A DNA stretch of 64,000 bases from a virus. The stretch spans positions 248,001 through 312,000 of the IMG/VR virus record IMGVR_UViG_3300027996_002186. One strand, 5' to 3'. Position 1 is the stretch's first letter; each line of letters starts with the position of its first letter. Shown piece by piece: positions 18,449 to 27,192 of the stretch. A program made the position numbers and the translations under genes. Below the pieces are notes generated by a model. The model was given only the letters and a program-made list of their open reading frames with translations. It made no database searches and was not told where the DNA came from.

Positions 18449-21400
18449 TTATCTTACTAATGTATTTATAGCCCTTGATGTTTTTCTAACAATGACTTTG
18501 TTTCTATTTAAATTAAATTTAATAGTGAATATAAAAGGTCTGTTTTCAGATTCATTTTCCAAAAAGAATCGAACTTTTTTAATGTGTTTGACTGTTCTAT
18601 TTTTTCTATTTAAGTTTATATATTCATAGTTTAATCCATTTTGGTTATTATCTAAAGCATTCATCTTGAAATAAATATTAAGTGGTACAATTAGTGAGTT
18701 TTTATCACCAGCATTTACGACCTTAACCTTATCACTATTTGATTCAACAATAGTTTCTAAATCCTTAATAACTGGGTGTATAGTTGATAACAATTTTCCT
18801 GTTGATGCTACTGAAACACTTGAATCAACCCATTTAGCTGAATCTAGTAATGATTTATTATTCCCAACAAATGATAATATCGTTGTTTCGTTATATCCAA
18901 TATTATATTCTGTTGAACTCAGTATTGGTGTTATTGAATTATCTGCATTTGTAGTAAATGAGTTTCCGATATTTTCGGAAACTTTAGCAACTTCTGTTTC
19001 ATTTACTGAATCATAATTCATACCCCAAATAAATTGATTATTTAATTGTGTTCTTGTTTGTGTTGAAATATCAGATGTTATCATCTCATCTTGATCATTA
19101 ACCCAGAATACTTGTGGTACTGCTGTATTATAAACATTAGAATTTTGTAAATATGTTCTATTTGATAATAACCCAAGTGGTGATTCAGTAGCTTTATTTC
19201 TAAGCTTTACTACGAAATCTTTTATTACGTAGATGTCATTAGCATAAACTCTACCAGTAGGTATACCTTGACCGGTGAAGTTATTAAGATAATCTTCACA
19301 TTCTACATTGAACACTGTTTCTGATCCATTACTAACAATATATTCTTGGTTATTTCTAAGTATAATAACTTCAAGTTCACCTTTAGATCTTTTAATTTTC
19401 TCTTCAAGTCCTCTTATTCTATCCTCAAGACCTTTCATATATTCGAATAAATCAAGTGATATACCATTTTCATCTCTAAAACCAGACAATATCTTTGTGG
19501 AATCATGATGAAATGTTTTAGAATTTTGTGTTATTGTATCAGATAAGTGATCATCTAAACCTTTAGCTGATAACTCATTTTCCATACTAACAATCAAATC
19601 TTCTTTAGTAGCTTCTTGTAATATAAAATCAGTATCGTTTAAAACATTATTTAAATCATCAGGAAATTCTACATTTAAAATGTCAGACCAATCAGACTCA
19701 ACTGCTGATTCTGGCCAACCTACCTCAGATATAGACTTTATTCTAACCTCAACTCTTTCATTCGCTTTTATTGCAATATCCATTTGGTTTATGTTTGGTG
19801 TATCAGCATTTTCTATATCTTCAATTTCCCAAAAGTATGCTCCTGTTTCCTTATTATATGTCCTTTTCCTAGCATCAGTTTTGAATTCTGTCCAGTTAGA
19901 GAAACTAGCTCTTTCCTGTGTGTTATTAACTTGGAAAGTTTCAATAGGTGTTTCTCGCCCATCCTTACTAACATATCTATATTGTACTCTAAATTGAACA
20001 ATTTCTTGTGGTTTAGTTCCTCTAGTTACAACTGATTCTGGCATTGTCCAGAATCCCCTAACTCTAAACTTAGGTTCAACTTTTGTAGAAGGACTTTTTG
20101 ATAACTCAATTATCTCTTTTGTTACAGATGCTAGTAATTTAGATTTACTGACTTTCTTCCTTCCTAATTCCGTGATTTCTAATTTAGATTGCTTTTTAGA
20201 AGATTTAGATTTAAATTTATTATATCTCAATTTTTTATTTCTATCTAAAATAGCATCTTGTATTTGTATAACTTCTGATTTAAGTGAAAGTTGGTAATTA
20301 TGTTTTTGCTTTATAAGGTTACCATCTGGTGTATCAGTTAAATGTTTGTTAACCTGAACAACCTTGAAATTATCATTAACTAATGATGGTGAATTTGGTG
20401 TGCCAGCTAATTTACTTGGTGTTTTTTTAGCAACCAAATCTTGTAGTACTTCACCATAATCATAAACATAATCAACATAGAATTGTTCCATTGTTAACCC
20501 ATTTGAATCTGATTCGTTTTCTAATCTTAAATCATTTGTATAAAACCCAGTACCTAAACTCCATTTTTTAGCAACTAAATGGTTATTTGCATTAATCGGT
20601 TTTAAGAAAACAATATTTCTTTCATTATATCCAATACTAATCCTCACATTTTTAGTATAAATAACCGGTGAGTATATTTTCAATGCTCCAATTGCTACTG
20701 GAATTACTTCAATACCTTCAACTCTTTCAAATCTAGCTCTTGGGTTAGATTGAGCTGTTGATATTTCTATTACTTTATATCTTGATGATGTTCTTTGAGA
20801 ATTAATAATTACTTCATCTCCCTCGGTTAAGGTTTGAACCTCAGTAGTATCAACAATAATATATTCTAATGTATTTAGTACATACCAAAGTTTTCTATTT
20901 AATCTATCTTCTTGTATTCTTAATACAGAAAATTCACCATCATATAATAAACTATTAGGTTGTAAATCGAAAACTTGTTCATCATACCTTGGGTTATTCG
21001 GTTCAACCAACCCTGGTGTTGTTTTATGCCAAGATTCAAAATCAGAAAAAACAATATTAGCATTTCCTCTGAATAAACTATTATAGCTAGTAAGAGCTGA
21101 TTGGCCTAAATTTGTTAGGTTACCAGCAACATCTTTAGCAAAATCAACAATATATCTTCTAGATTGACACTTTCTTACATTATCCTCTATCTTTCCTGAT
21201 AAATCAATTTCCACAGAAAGTAATGGATCAAGTAAACTATCAAAAAACCAATTAACATCAGACTTAAAGTTAGAAATACTACCCAGACTATTAACTGAAT
21301 TAGGTTCTCTGTTTAAATCAACAGTTATAATCTTCTTAAATTTGTTTTGATTACTTGTTTGTATAAGTGCTCCATCAGCATCTATACTATAAAGTGAATT

Positions 21401-21616
21401 AATATTATTATTCAATCTATCAATTTCAGCTTTTAATGATGTAAATGATGGTAAAGAAAAATTTCTTAAAACCCCATTTTCATCAAAAATTTGAATATTA
21501 ACAGTTGAATCAGTCGTAGTTGTAAGAGTGTTGATTTTTGATAAAATATCAACAATGTTCTTGTTATAAGTTATGACTTGGTCAGCTACCTTAGGAAATG
21601 AACTTTGAATCGGCAT
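18449..21616 (-). CDS. Large tail/baseplate protein with fibronectin-III-like region
   Basis: 1055 residues. The N-terminus is helical (ITYNKNIVDILSKINTLTTT). The middle, about residues 520-660, reads like a fibronectin-type-III segment (VQFRVQYRYVSKDGRETPIE, then ERVEVRIKSISEVGWPESAV, SDWSDI). A coiled coil follows at about 718-745 (YMKGLEDRIRGLEEKIKRSK). The remaining C-terminal 300 residues are beta-rich. It is the first gene of the operon 21616-13696 and has an exact TTAATATATA 21 bp upstream. FnIII segments are common in tail tip and baseplate proteins. The specific role is unknown. Confidence 0.65.
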   Translation of the reverse strand: MPIQSSFPKVADQVITYNKNIVDILSKINTLTTTTDSTVNIQIFDENGVLRNFSLPSFTSLKAEIDRLNNNINSLYSIDADGALIQTSNQNKFKKIITVDLNREPNSVNSLGSISNFKSDVNWFFDSLLDPLLSVEIDLSGKIEDNVRKCQSRRYIVDFAKDVAGNLTNLGQSALTSYNSLFRGNANIVFSDFESWHKTTPGLVEPNNPRYDEQVFDLQPNSLLYDGEFSVLRIQEDRLNRKLWYVLNTLEYIIVDTTEVQTLTEGDEVIINSQRTSSRYKVIEISTAQSNPRARFERVEGIEVIPVAIGALKIYSPVIYTKNVRISIGYNERNIVFLKPINANNHLVAKKWSLGTGFYTNDLRLENESDSNGLTMEQFYVDYVYDYGEVLQDLVAKKTPSKLAGTPNSPSLVNDNFKVVQVNKHLTDTPDGNLIKQKHNYQLSLKSEVIQIQDAILDRNKKLRYNKFKSKSSKKQSKLEITELGRKKVSKSKLLASVTKEIIELSKSPSTKVEPKFRVRGFWTMPESVVTRGTKPQEIVQFRVQYRYVSKDGRETPIETFQVNNTQERASFSNWTEFKTDARKRTYNKETGAYFWEIEDIENADTPNINQMDIAIKANERVEVRIKSISEVGWPESAVESDWSDILNVEFPDDLNNVLNDTDFILQEATKEDLIVSMENELSAKGLDDHLSDTITQNSKTFHHDSTKILSGFRDENGISLDLFEYMKGLEDRIRGLEEKIKRSKGELEVIILRNNQEYIVSNGSETVFNVECEDYLNNFTGQGIPTGRVYANDIYVIKDFVVKLRNKATESPLGLLSNRTYLQNSNVYNTAVPQVFWVNDQDEMITSDISTQTRTQLNNQFIWGMNYDSVNETEVAKVSENIGNSFTTNADNSITPILSSTEYNIGYNETTILSFVGNNKSLLDSAKWVDSSVSVASTGKLLSTIHPVIKDLETIVESNSDKVKVVNAGDKNSLIVPLNIYFKMNALDNNQNGLNYEYINLNRKNRTVKHIKKVRFFLENESENRPFIFTIKFNLNRNKVIVRKTSRAINTLVR

Positions 21617-21637
21617 TTGTCTATCTTTGATTTTGTT

Positions 21638-21647
21638 TATATATTAA
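21638..21647 (-). promoter_or_regulatory. Putative late promoter of the tail operon
   Basis: Exact TTAATATATA on the minus strand, 21 bp before the ATG of the 1055-residue structural gene. Confidence 0.45.
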
Positions 21648-21685
21648 TTTTTATCTATTTCTTTGACTATTTAATTTTAATTTTA

Positions 21686-21693
21686 TATATTTG
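21686..21693 (+). promoter_or_regulatory. Distal host-type promoter P1 of ligA
   Basis: TATATTTG with TTG at 21663-21665, spacing 20 bp. It would give a leader of nearly 90 bases that includes the repeats at 21720-21754. Confidence 0.6.
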
Positions 21694-21719
21694 TAGTTAT
21701 AAAACTATTCGAGCTTAGT

Positions 21720-21754
21720 AATTTATTGGTTAAATTGAATAATTTATTGGTTAA
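21720..21754 (+). repeat. Direct repeat AATTTATTGGTTAA, likely operator at ligA P2
   Basis: The 14-mer AATTTATTGGTTAA occurs at 21720-21733 and again at 21741-21754, a period of 21 bp or two DNA turns. The second copy contains the TTG (-33) of promoter P2. This is the geometry of a cooperative regulator site. Confidence 0.5.
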
Positions 21755-21769
21755 TTAAAATTAAATTAG

Positions 21770-21777
21770 TATATTTG
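21770..21777 (+). promoter_or_regulatory. Proximal host-type promoter P2 of ligA
   Basis: TATATTTG ends 4 bp before the ATG at 21782, with TTG at 21747-21749 (20 bp spacing). Transcription would start at or just before the start codon, giving an essentially leaderless mRNA. Confidence 0.6.
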
Positions 21778-21781
21778 TAAT

Positions 21782-23638
21782 ATGATAGAACAATTAAAAG
21801 AAAATATAATTAAGGCCAATGCGTCTTATAGAAAAGGTAATCCTATTATGTCTGATTCTGAGTATGATACATTACTTGAAGAATTAGCTTTACTATCACC
21901 AGATGATGATTTACTATCTTTAGTAGGTCATGTCGTTGTTGATGAATCTCGTAAGAGAAGACTTCCCATTGATATGGCATCAATGAATAAAATTAAATCT
22001 ATGGATGATGTCAATGATTGGTGTCGTCTTAAAGGTATTTCAAAATCCGAAATAGTTATCATAACTCCTAAATTTGATGGTCTTTCTCTTTGTGTGAATG
22101 AATTGGATAATTCTTCATCCACAAGAGGTGATGGAACTTTTGGACAACAATCAGACGAACATTATAAATTGATTGGTAATCATTTAGATGTACATGAAGA
22201 TGTTAATACTTTACCATTTACATATACTTATGGTGAGGTGATGATGGCTAAGAAAAAATTTGAAGATGATTATTCAAAAGACTTCGCTAACCCAAGAAAT
22301 CTTGTTGCTGGTTTACTAAATTCAAAAAGTATTAGTGAATCACTAAAAGATTGTGATTACATTAAGTATGGTGCTATTTGTAGAACTAAATTTAGCACAA
22401 AAAAAGAAATAATTGACGAACTAAATAATGGTCAACGAGTAAAAGTTAATTACCATATCTGTATGATTTCAGAATTAACAGAAGATTTACTTATTGACCT
22501 TTTCCATAAATTATCACCTGATTATGAAATTGATGGTTTAATCATTGAGATTAACGATATATCAATACAAAATAGATTGGGTAGAGAAACTTCCTCAAAC
22601 AATCCAGTTTGGGCAAGAGCATTCAAACATCCAAGTTTCGAGCAAACTGCTGAGTCAGAAGTTATCGGGATATCTTGGAATATTTCAAAACAAGGTTTAT
22701 TAAAACCTATTCTACACATTACTCCTATTAAACTTGATGGTGTTACAGTATCTAATGTTACTGGAAACAACGCTCGTTTTGTAAAAGATATGGGTATCGG
22801 AGTTGGTGCTAAAGTATTAGTGAAACGTAGTGGTATGGTTATACCATTAATCGTTGATGTTTTAGAAACTGTTGATTTCATACAACCTACAATCGAAGGT
22901 GTTGATATTGGTTGGAATGAAGCTGGTATTGAATTAATAACATTAACAGAAACAGACGACCAAAAATTAAAAAAGAATGTTGCATTCTTTGAAATCCTAG
23001 AAGCTGATAATGTATCAGAGGGTGTTATTACCCAACTTTGGGAAGCTGGTCATACAACAATAAAAGACATTCTAAACCTCACAAAAGTTGATTTAGAGAA
23101 GATTGACCGGTTCGGGAAAAGAAAGTCAAGTATAGTGTTCAACTCTATTCAAAAGTCTGTTAAAGACGTTCAATTGAGTAAACTACAACACGCTACAGGT
23201 ATCTTTAGAGGCTTGGGAAGTAAGAAATTAGTATTACTAGAACAATTCACTGAAAAGCCTAGTATTGATAACGTAATGGTGATTGATGGATTCGCTGAGA
23301 AGTCAGCAAAATCTTACATTGATTCTTATGATGAATTCTTTGAGTTCATAAAAGACTTACCCGTTACTATCGAAGAAAAGGTCGAAGTGGCTCCCGTTGG
23401 TGATGATTTAATTGGTAAACAATTTGTCTTCACAGGAGTTCGTAGAAAAGACTTGAATGAAGTGATTGAATCAAGAGGTGGTAAGATTGGTAGTGGTGTA
23501 TCTAAAAACACATCATACTTAGTTGTAAAGGCTACTGGAAGTGGATCATCAAAAGAAAATAAAGCTATCAAGTTAAAAGATTCTGGACAAGATATTGAGG
23601 TTATAACAGTTGAACAATTAGAAGTGATATTAGGATAA
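21782..23638 (+). CDS. ligA: NAD-dependent DNA ligase
   Basis: A 618-residue LigA with the standard order of parts. The N-terminal Ia segment (SYRKGNPIMSDSEYD) is followed by the adenylation domain with the catalytic lysine in PKFDG (K97). An OB fold, helix-hairpin-helix repeats (DLEKIDRFGKRKSSIVF) and a C-terminal BRCT domain from about 541 (GKQFVFTGVRRKDL, SYLVV) complete it. It seals nicks using NAD+. It is shorter than cellular LigA (about 670), and the Cys4 zinc finger between OB and HhH is absent. Two host-type promoters and a 14-bp direct repeat precede it. It heads a plus-strand run of small genes leading to the sigma factor. Confidence 0.95.
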   Translation: MIEQLKENIIKANASYRKGNPIMSDSEYDTLLEELALLSPDDDLLSLVGHVVVDESRKRRLPIDMASMNKIKSMDDVNDWCRLKGISKSEIVIITPKFDGLSLCVNELDNSSSTRGDGTFGQQSDEHYKLIGNHLDVHEDVNTLPFTYTYGEVMMAKKKFEDDYSKDFANPRNLVAGLLNSKSISESLKDCDYIKYGAICRTKFSTKKEIIDELNNGQRVKVNYHICMISELTEDLLIDLFHKLSPDYEIDGLIIEINDISIQNRLGRETSSNNPVWARAFKHPSFEQTAESEVIGISWNISKQGLLKPILHITPIKLDGVTVSNVTGNNARFVKDMGIGVGAKVLVKRSGMVIPLIVDVLETVDFIQPTIEGVDIGWNEAGIELITLTETDDQKLKKNVAFFEILEADNVSEGVITQLWEAGHTTIKDILNLTKVDLEKIDRFGKRKSSIVFNSIQKSVKDVQLSKLQHATGIFRGLGSKKLVLLEQFTEKPSIDNVMVIDGFAEKSAKSYIDSYDEFFEFIKDLPVTIEEKVEVAPVGDDLIGKQFVFTGVRRKDLNEVIESRGGKIGSGVSKNTSYLVVKATGSGSSKENKAIKLKDSGQDIEVITVEQLEVILG

Positions 23639-23639
23639 T

Positions 23640-23831
23640 ATGAATTATATAGTTTGGAAAGTAATCGGAGATGCAACAGATGAAATAGTACAATTCATAA
23701 AAAATAAAATAAAATCCAATTATAACAAAATCCAAAAGAAATTATCGAATGCTGGAATAACACCAGAGAGTGATTATATCTCTGTGAGTAAAGGTAGTGC
23801 TGAGTTTTGGGATAATTGGTCTAAAAAATAA
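23640..23831 (+). CDS. Small hypothetical protein (63 aa)
   Basis: Starts one base after the ligA stop and is therefore likely co-translated. It begins MNYIVWKVIGDATDEIVQFI and is otherwise charged and helical, with a C-terminal SAEFWDNWSKK. No family is recognised. Confidence 0.55.
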   Translation: MNYIVWKVIGDATDEIVQFIKNKIKSNYNKIQKKLSNAGITPESDYISVSKGSAEFWDNWSKK

Positions 23832-23832
23832 T

Positions 23833-24141
23833 ATGAATATGGTAAAATTGGAGATAGGATTTACACATATACGGTATATCTGGGTACCGGGTGATAAATC
23901 CACCGAAATGTATTACATGGGTGGTGAGTCAGAAGATAATGATAAAAGATTAACGATTGGTAATAGATATCGAGTTAGTCAACCACATTATGCAGAAAAT
24001 AAAGACCAGAAAAGAAGAAGAGTTTGGACTTGTAATGATGATGAAAATAAAGGGAAGCTTTGTAGAATCAATAAAGGAAATTTTAGTATTCTTCCACTTG
24101 ATAAACGCCGAGATAATAAACTTAAAAAAATATTAAAATGA
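23833..24141 (+). CDS. Small hypothetical protein, KGxxY-like module and KLxxIL tail
   Basis: ATG at 23833 is one base after the previous stop; the longer frame from 23797 would overlap it. The 102-residue protein has a beta-type core RLTIGNRYRVSQPHY similar to the modules of the protein at 9407, then a very basic stretch. It ends DNKLKKILK, one of the clearest examples of the shared C-terminal tail. Function unknown; nucleic-acid binding is possible from its charge. Confidence 0.6.
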   Translation: MNMVKLEIGFTHIRYIWVPGDKSTEMYYMGGESEDNDKRLTIGNRYRVSQPHYAENKDQKRRRVWTCNDDENKGKLCRINKGNFSILPLDKRRDNKLKKILK

Positions 24142-24165
24142 TAACATTAAAAGAAATTGAATCGT

Positions 24166-24783
24166 ATGTATAATATAGAAGATGGAGATACCCTTAAAAT
24201 ATTACCATTCATAGAAAATGGTAAGTTGATATGGGGTAAGCAGTATGATCTTGTGAGTACTAATAGTGGTTTAGTTTATGACACAAATGGTTATTTAAGA
24301 AAGATGTGGTTTATACACAGAGATAAACGTTCTTATGATAAAGATTATTATAAACCTATTAGTTTATCGAAGAGAACTATGTTACACGTTTATGTAAATG
24401 GTGAATCAAAGTTAATAGGAGTCGGTAGAAAAATAGTTGATTTAGTAACTGAGAATAAATCAACTTTGTTTGACTTGAGATGTAATGATCACATTTTAGT
24501 ATCTAAAGATATGGTTAAGGTCAATCATCAAGGACTTATATTACCTAGTTATGACAACTGTTCTGTTATAACAAAGGATTGGAATGCTCCCGTAACAGAT
24601 ATTAATTCAAAAGAAGAATGGTTTGAGTATTTAATTAATAACCAACCAGAACCAAATCCATACGATTCAAAATATGATATATTAAATCAAAGAGATGCTT
24701 TGATAGATTTATTTGGTAGTGATTTATTAAGCGAAGTGATTAAAACAGAGAGAAATAAAAAGTTGGAAACAATATTAAATTAA
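24166..24783 (+). CDS. Hypothetical protein with KLxxIL tail (205 aa)
   Basis: ATG at 24166 is preferred over an in-frame TTG at 24157. The N-terminal part (KLIWGKQYDLVSTNSGLVYD) resembles the KGxxY beta modules of 9407 and 23833. The C-terminal part is helical and ends RNKKLETILN. This protein and its upstream neighbour look like members of one family of different length. No catalytic residues stand out. Confidence 0.6.
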   Translation: MYNIEDGDTLKILPFIENGKLIWGKQYDLVSTNSGLVYDTNGYLRKMWFIHRDKRSYDKDYYKPISLSKRTMLHVYVNGESKLIGVGRKIVDLVTENKSTLFDLRCNDHILVSKDMVKVNHQGLILPSYDNCSVITKDWNAPVTDINSKEEWFEYLINNQPEPNPYDSKYDILNQRDALIDLFGSDLLSEVIKTERNKKLETILN

Positions 24784-24787
24784 GTGA

Positions 24788-24795
24788 TATATTTG
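24788..24795 (+). promoter_or_regulatory. Host-type promoter upstream of the sigma-factor gene
   Basis: TATATTTG with a TTG at 24763-24765 (22 bp). It would produce a leader of nearly 120 bases before the ATG at 24913. Confidence 0.55.
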
Positions 24796-24814
24796 TTAAT
24801 AAAGGAAACAACTT

Positions 24815-24824
24815 TTAATATATA
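24815..24824 (+). promoter_or_regulatory. Late-type motif TTAATATATA upstream of the sigma-factor gene
   Basis: Exact late motif between the host-type promoter and the sigma gene, followed at once by a 7-codon ATG frame. The sigma gene may therefore be expressed in both phases, possibly self-sustaining. Confidence 0.4.
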
Positions 24825-24912
24825 ATGGGTATAAGTAAGTACAATTAACGGCAATAAAAAGATTGACAAGACTAAAAAAGTTGAAGTCAAATTAAAAACA
24901 AAAAGCATAAAT

Positions 24913-25521
24913 ATGAAATTAGATGCAATAACTACATTCTCTGATCAAGAGAAATTATTCAGAGAAAGAACAGGTAAAGATTTTACCGAACTCTACCAAA
25001 AGTACTATCCAAAACTTATTTATTTCACAGGAAGAATTTGTAATGACCCTCAGAAAGCAGAGGATTTATCAACAGATGCTTTCATGACAGCACTTGAAAA
25101 AATCGAAAAGTATGACAGAGAGAAATCACAATTCTCGACATGGCTTTTCACAATCGCAAAAAATCTAACATTACAAAACATTAAGGTCTCTAAGAAGTCA
25201 GTATCATTAGATGTTGAATTTGATAACGAGGGTACAACTATGAAAGATTTCATAGAAGAAGACGACACATCAAACCAAACTGTTGTTAATAATGTCTTTG
25301 ATAAAAAGGCTACTATAATGAAAAGTAGAATCAAGCAATTAAAGGAACCGTATCGAACGGTAATTGAAATGAGAGAAATTAACAGGATGGCATATAAGGA
25401 TATAGCAGACCAACTTGGTAAAAACCTATCAACTATTAAATCACAAATTAGAAATGGCCGCCATATTCTTATTGAACAAACTCAAAATGAGTTTGATGAA
25501 ATAGATGAAATGTACCTTTAA
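24913..25521 (+). CDS. ECF-type RNA polymerase sigma factor
   Basis: A 202-residue sigma-70-family protein with the two-domain ECF layout. Sigma-2 lies at about residues 25-92 (YYPKLIYFTGRICNDPQKAE, then FSTWLFTIAKNLT). Sigma-4 with its helix-turn-helix is at about 141-187 (YKDIADQLGKNLSTIKSQIR). It would redirect host RNA polymerase to a promoter class of its own. The TTAATATATA motif found before late-type genes is an obvious candidate target, although no direct evidence links the two. It precedes the nucleotidyltransferase-fold gene by 11 bp. Confidence 0.9.
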   Translation: MKLDAITTFSDQEKLFRERTGKDFTELYQKYYPKLIYFTGRICNDPQKAEDLSTDAFMTALEKIEKYDREKSQFSTWLFTIAKNLTLQNIKVSKKSVSLDVEFDNEGTTMKDFIEEDDTSNQTVVNNVFDKKATIMKSRIKQLKEPYRTVIEMREINRMAYKDIADQLGKNLSTIKSQIRNGRHILIEQTQNEFDEIDEMYL

Positions 25522-25532
25522 AAATTAAAACA

Positions 25533-26783
25533 ATGGACGTAGAAAACCTTGGTCGTCAAGCTATAGACCAAATTAAGTCAAAATGGGGTTTACCCTTACA
25601 GGGATTTGTCGCTGGTGGATCAATTGCTAATATAATTTGGGAATTGGTTTCTGGTAACAAAGCAGTTGTCAATGATATTGATATTTTCGTTTTCGAAAAG
25701 CAGATAGATAAGATTGATGATAATACCAAAACTCTATTTAAATATAAAGATCAGGACTTAAAGTATTACGAAGATTATTCAGGGATTCAATTCTCTTCGT
25801 ATACCAAGGATTTCTACACCATTTCTGAATCTTTAAGAGACGGTATTTTCAATACTATAACCTATCAATCGAATACAACAGACCCCGGGCTTGTAATTAG
25901 CTCATTTGATATAAACGCTACTAAAGTAGGGTACTCTATTGATGAGGATAAATTTTATTGGACAAAAGACTTTGAAGAGTTTTTAGAAACGGGTGAGTTA
26001 AGAATATCTAATTTAATGACTCCATCACATAGTGCTGTTAGATTAGCTAAAAAATCAAAAGAATTGAATGTTGAATTAAAAGAGTTTGAATGTAATTTAT
26101 TACAGTACGCTTTATATTATAGGTTCAGTGATATGATTAAATTAAGATTCAAGGAAAGATATTTTGATATGTATAAGGATAATGAAGATTTACTTAAAAA
26201 ACATTTTATTCTATGTCGCGATGAAGAAATGGAAGAATATGTTTTTACTAAGTTTGGTGATAAATCAGAATTACATTATGTTAAAAGTATTGAAATGAAA
26301 GATCATAAACACTCTGATATTTTTGAAAATAGAAGACCACTTATCTTTTCAGAAGACACCAATCTAAGTAATATTTTTCTATCTGGTATTTACTTATTCT
26401 ATATGAGGAATATTTATGGAGATGATGAAAAAGTAAAACTTTGGTCTAAGCTAAGTTATTTCTTTGATGATCCTAATTACTTTGATAAAGAAGTTAATAA
26501 CGAAGATATTGATTTATTAAATAGACTTTGTAAATTTGCACCAAAATCAATATCTAACTTGAAGGGTATTAAATTATCTGAACAAGTAATAATAGTTAAG
26601 AAGTTACTTGATAAATTCAAAGACGATCCAATTATTGCTATTTCAATTTTAGAGAAAGTTAAAGTAGATAAAGATATGGTGTTGGACGAACAAACTTCAT
26701 TATTATTAGAATTGTCTGTTAGAAAAGAAATCATTAATGATACAAGAGGTAAAGTTAATTCTATCTTGAGAAGAAAAGGTTAA
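25533..26783 (+). CDS. Pol-beta-superfamily nucleotidyltransferase-like protein
   Basis: A 416-residue protein whose N-terminus has the nucleotidyltransferase signature: GGS at residues 28-30 followed by D48-I-D50 (VAGGSIAN, then NDIDIFVFEK). These residues bind NTP phosphate and two metals in Pol-beta-fold enzymes, including CCA-adding enzymes. The remaining 300 residues are helical, and a C-terminal K-V-N-S-I-L precedes RRKG. It could add nucleotides to RNA ends or to a protein; substrate unknown. The helical region does not obviously match the tRNA-binding body of CCA enzymes. Confidence 0.65.
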   Translation: MDVENLGRQAIDQIKSKWGLPLQGFVAGGSIANIIWELVSGNKAVVNDIDIFVFEKQIDKIDDNTKTLFKYKDQDLKYYEDYSGIQFSSYTKDFYTISESLRDGIFNTITYQSNTTDPGLVISSFDINATKVGYSIDEDKFYWTKDFEEFLETGELRISNLMTPSHSAVRLAKKSKELNVELKEFECNLLQYALYYRFSDMIKLRFKERYFDMYKDNEDLLKKHFILCRDEEMEEYVFTKFGDKSELHYVKSIEMKDHKHSDIFENRRPLIFSEDTNLSNIFLSGIYLFYMRNIYGDDEKVKLWSKLSYFFDDPNYFDKEVNNEDIDLLNRLCKFAPKSISNLKGIKLSEQVIIVKKLLDKFKDDPIIAISILEKVKVDKDMVLDEQTSLLLELSVRKEIINDTRGKVNSILRRKG

Positions 26784-26810
26784 TACCGGTCTTACCTCCG
26801 ATTTAGATGA

Positions 26811-26838
26811 TTTAGTAAACTTTTGAAGATTTACTAAA
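26811..26838. repeat. Perfect 9-bp inverted repeat between genes
   Basis: TTTAGTAAA and TTTACTAAA separated by 10 bases, placed between the nucleotidyltransferase-like gene and thioredoxin. There is no U-run, so an RNA hairpin or operator is more likely than a terminator. Confidence 0.4.
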
Positions 26839-26862
26839 TATAACTTAAAATAAAATAAAATT

Positions 26863-27192
26863 ATGGTAGTGTTTATAACAGAATTAAACGATAGTAACTA
26901 TTCGGATTTCTTATCAAATAACAATCTTGCTCTTGTTGATATTTGGGCTGAATGGTGTGGACCTTGTAAATTGATAGGTCCAATCATTGATCAGATATCA
27001 GTTGATTTTCAAAGTAAATTATCAGTTGGTAAATTAGAAGCGGATGTAAATAGAGATATCGTGAAAGAACTTGGTATCAGAAACATCCCAACTATTTTAC
27101 TTTATAAAGATGGTGTGATTATTAATAAATCAGTTGGTGCGATTACTAAAGAAAAATTAACAGAAATGATTAACGAGCACATTTCTGAATAA
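26863..27192 (+). CDS. trxA: Thioredoxin
   Basis: A 109-residue single-domain thioredoxin with the active site WCGPCK (W31, C32, C35), the cis-proline segment IRNIPTILLYKDG and the C-terminal G-A-I. It reduces disulfides in the cytoplasm; in phages it typically supplies ribonucleotide reductase or acts as a polymerase processivity factor. No signal peptide. The next gene starts immediately after its stop codon. Confidence 0.95.
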   Translation: MVVFITELNDSNYSDFLSNNNLALVDIWAEWCGPCKLIGPIIDQISVDFQSKLSVGKLEADVNRDIVKELGIRNIPTILLYKDGVIINKSVGAITKEKLTEMINEHISE

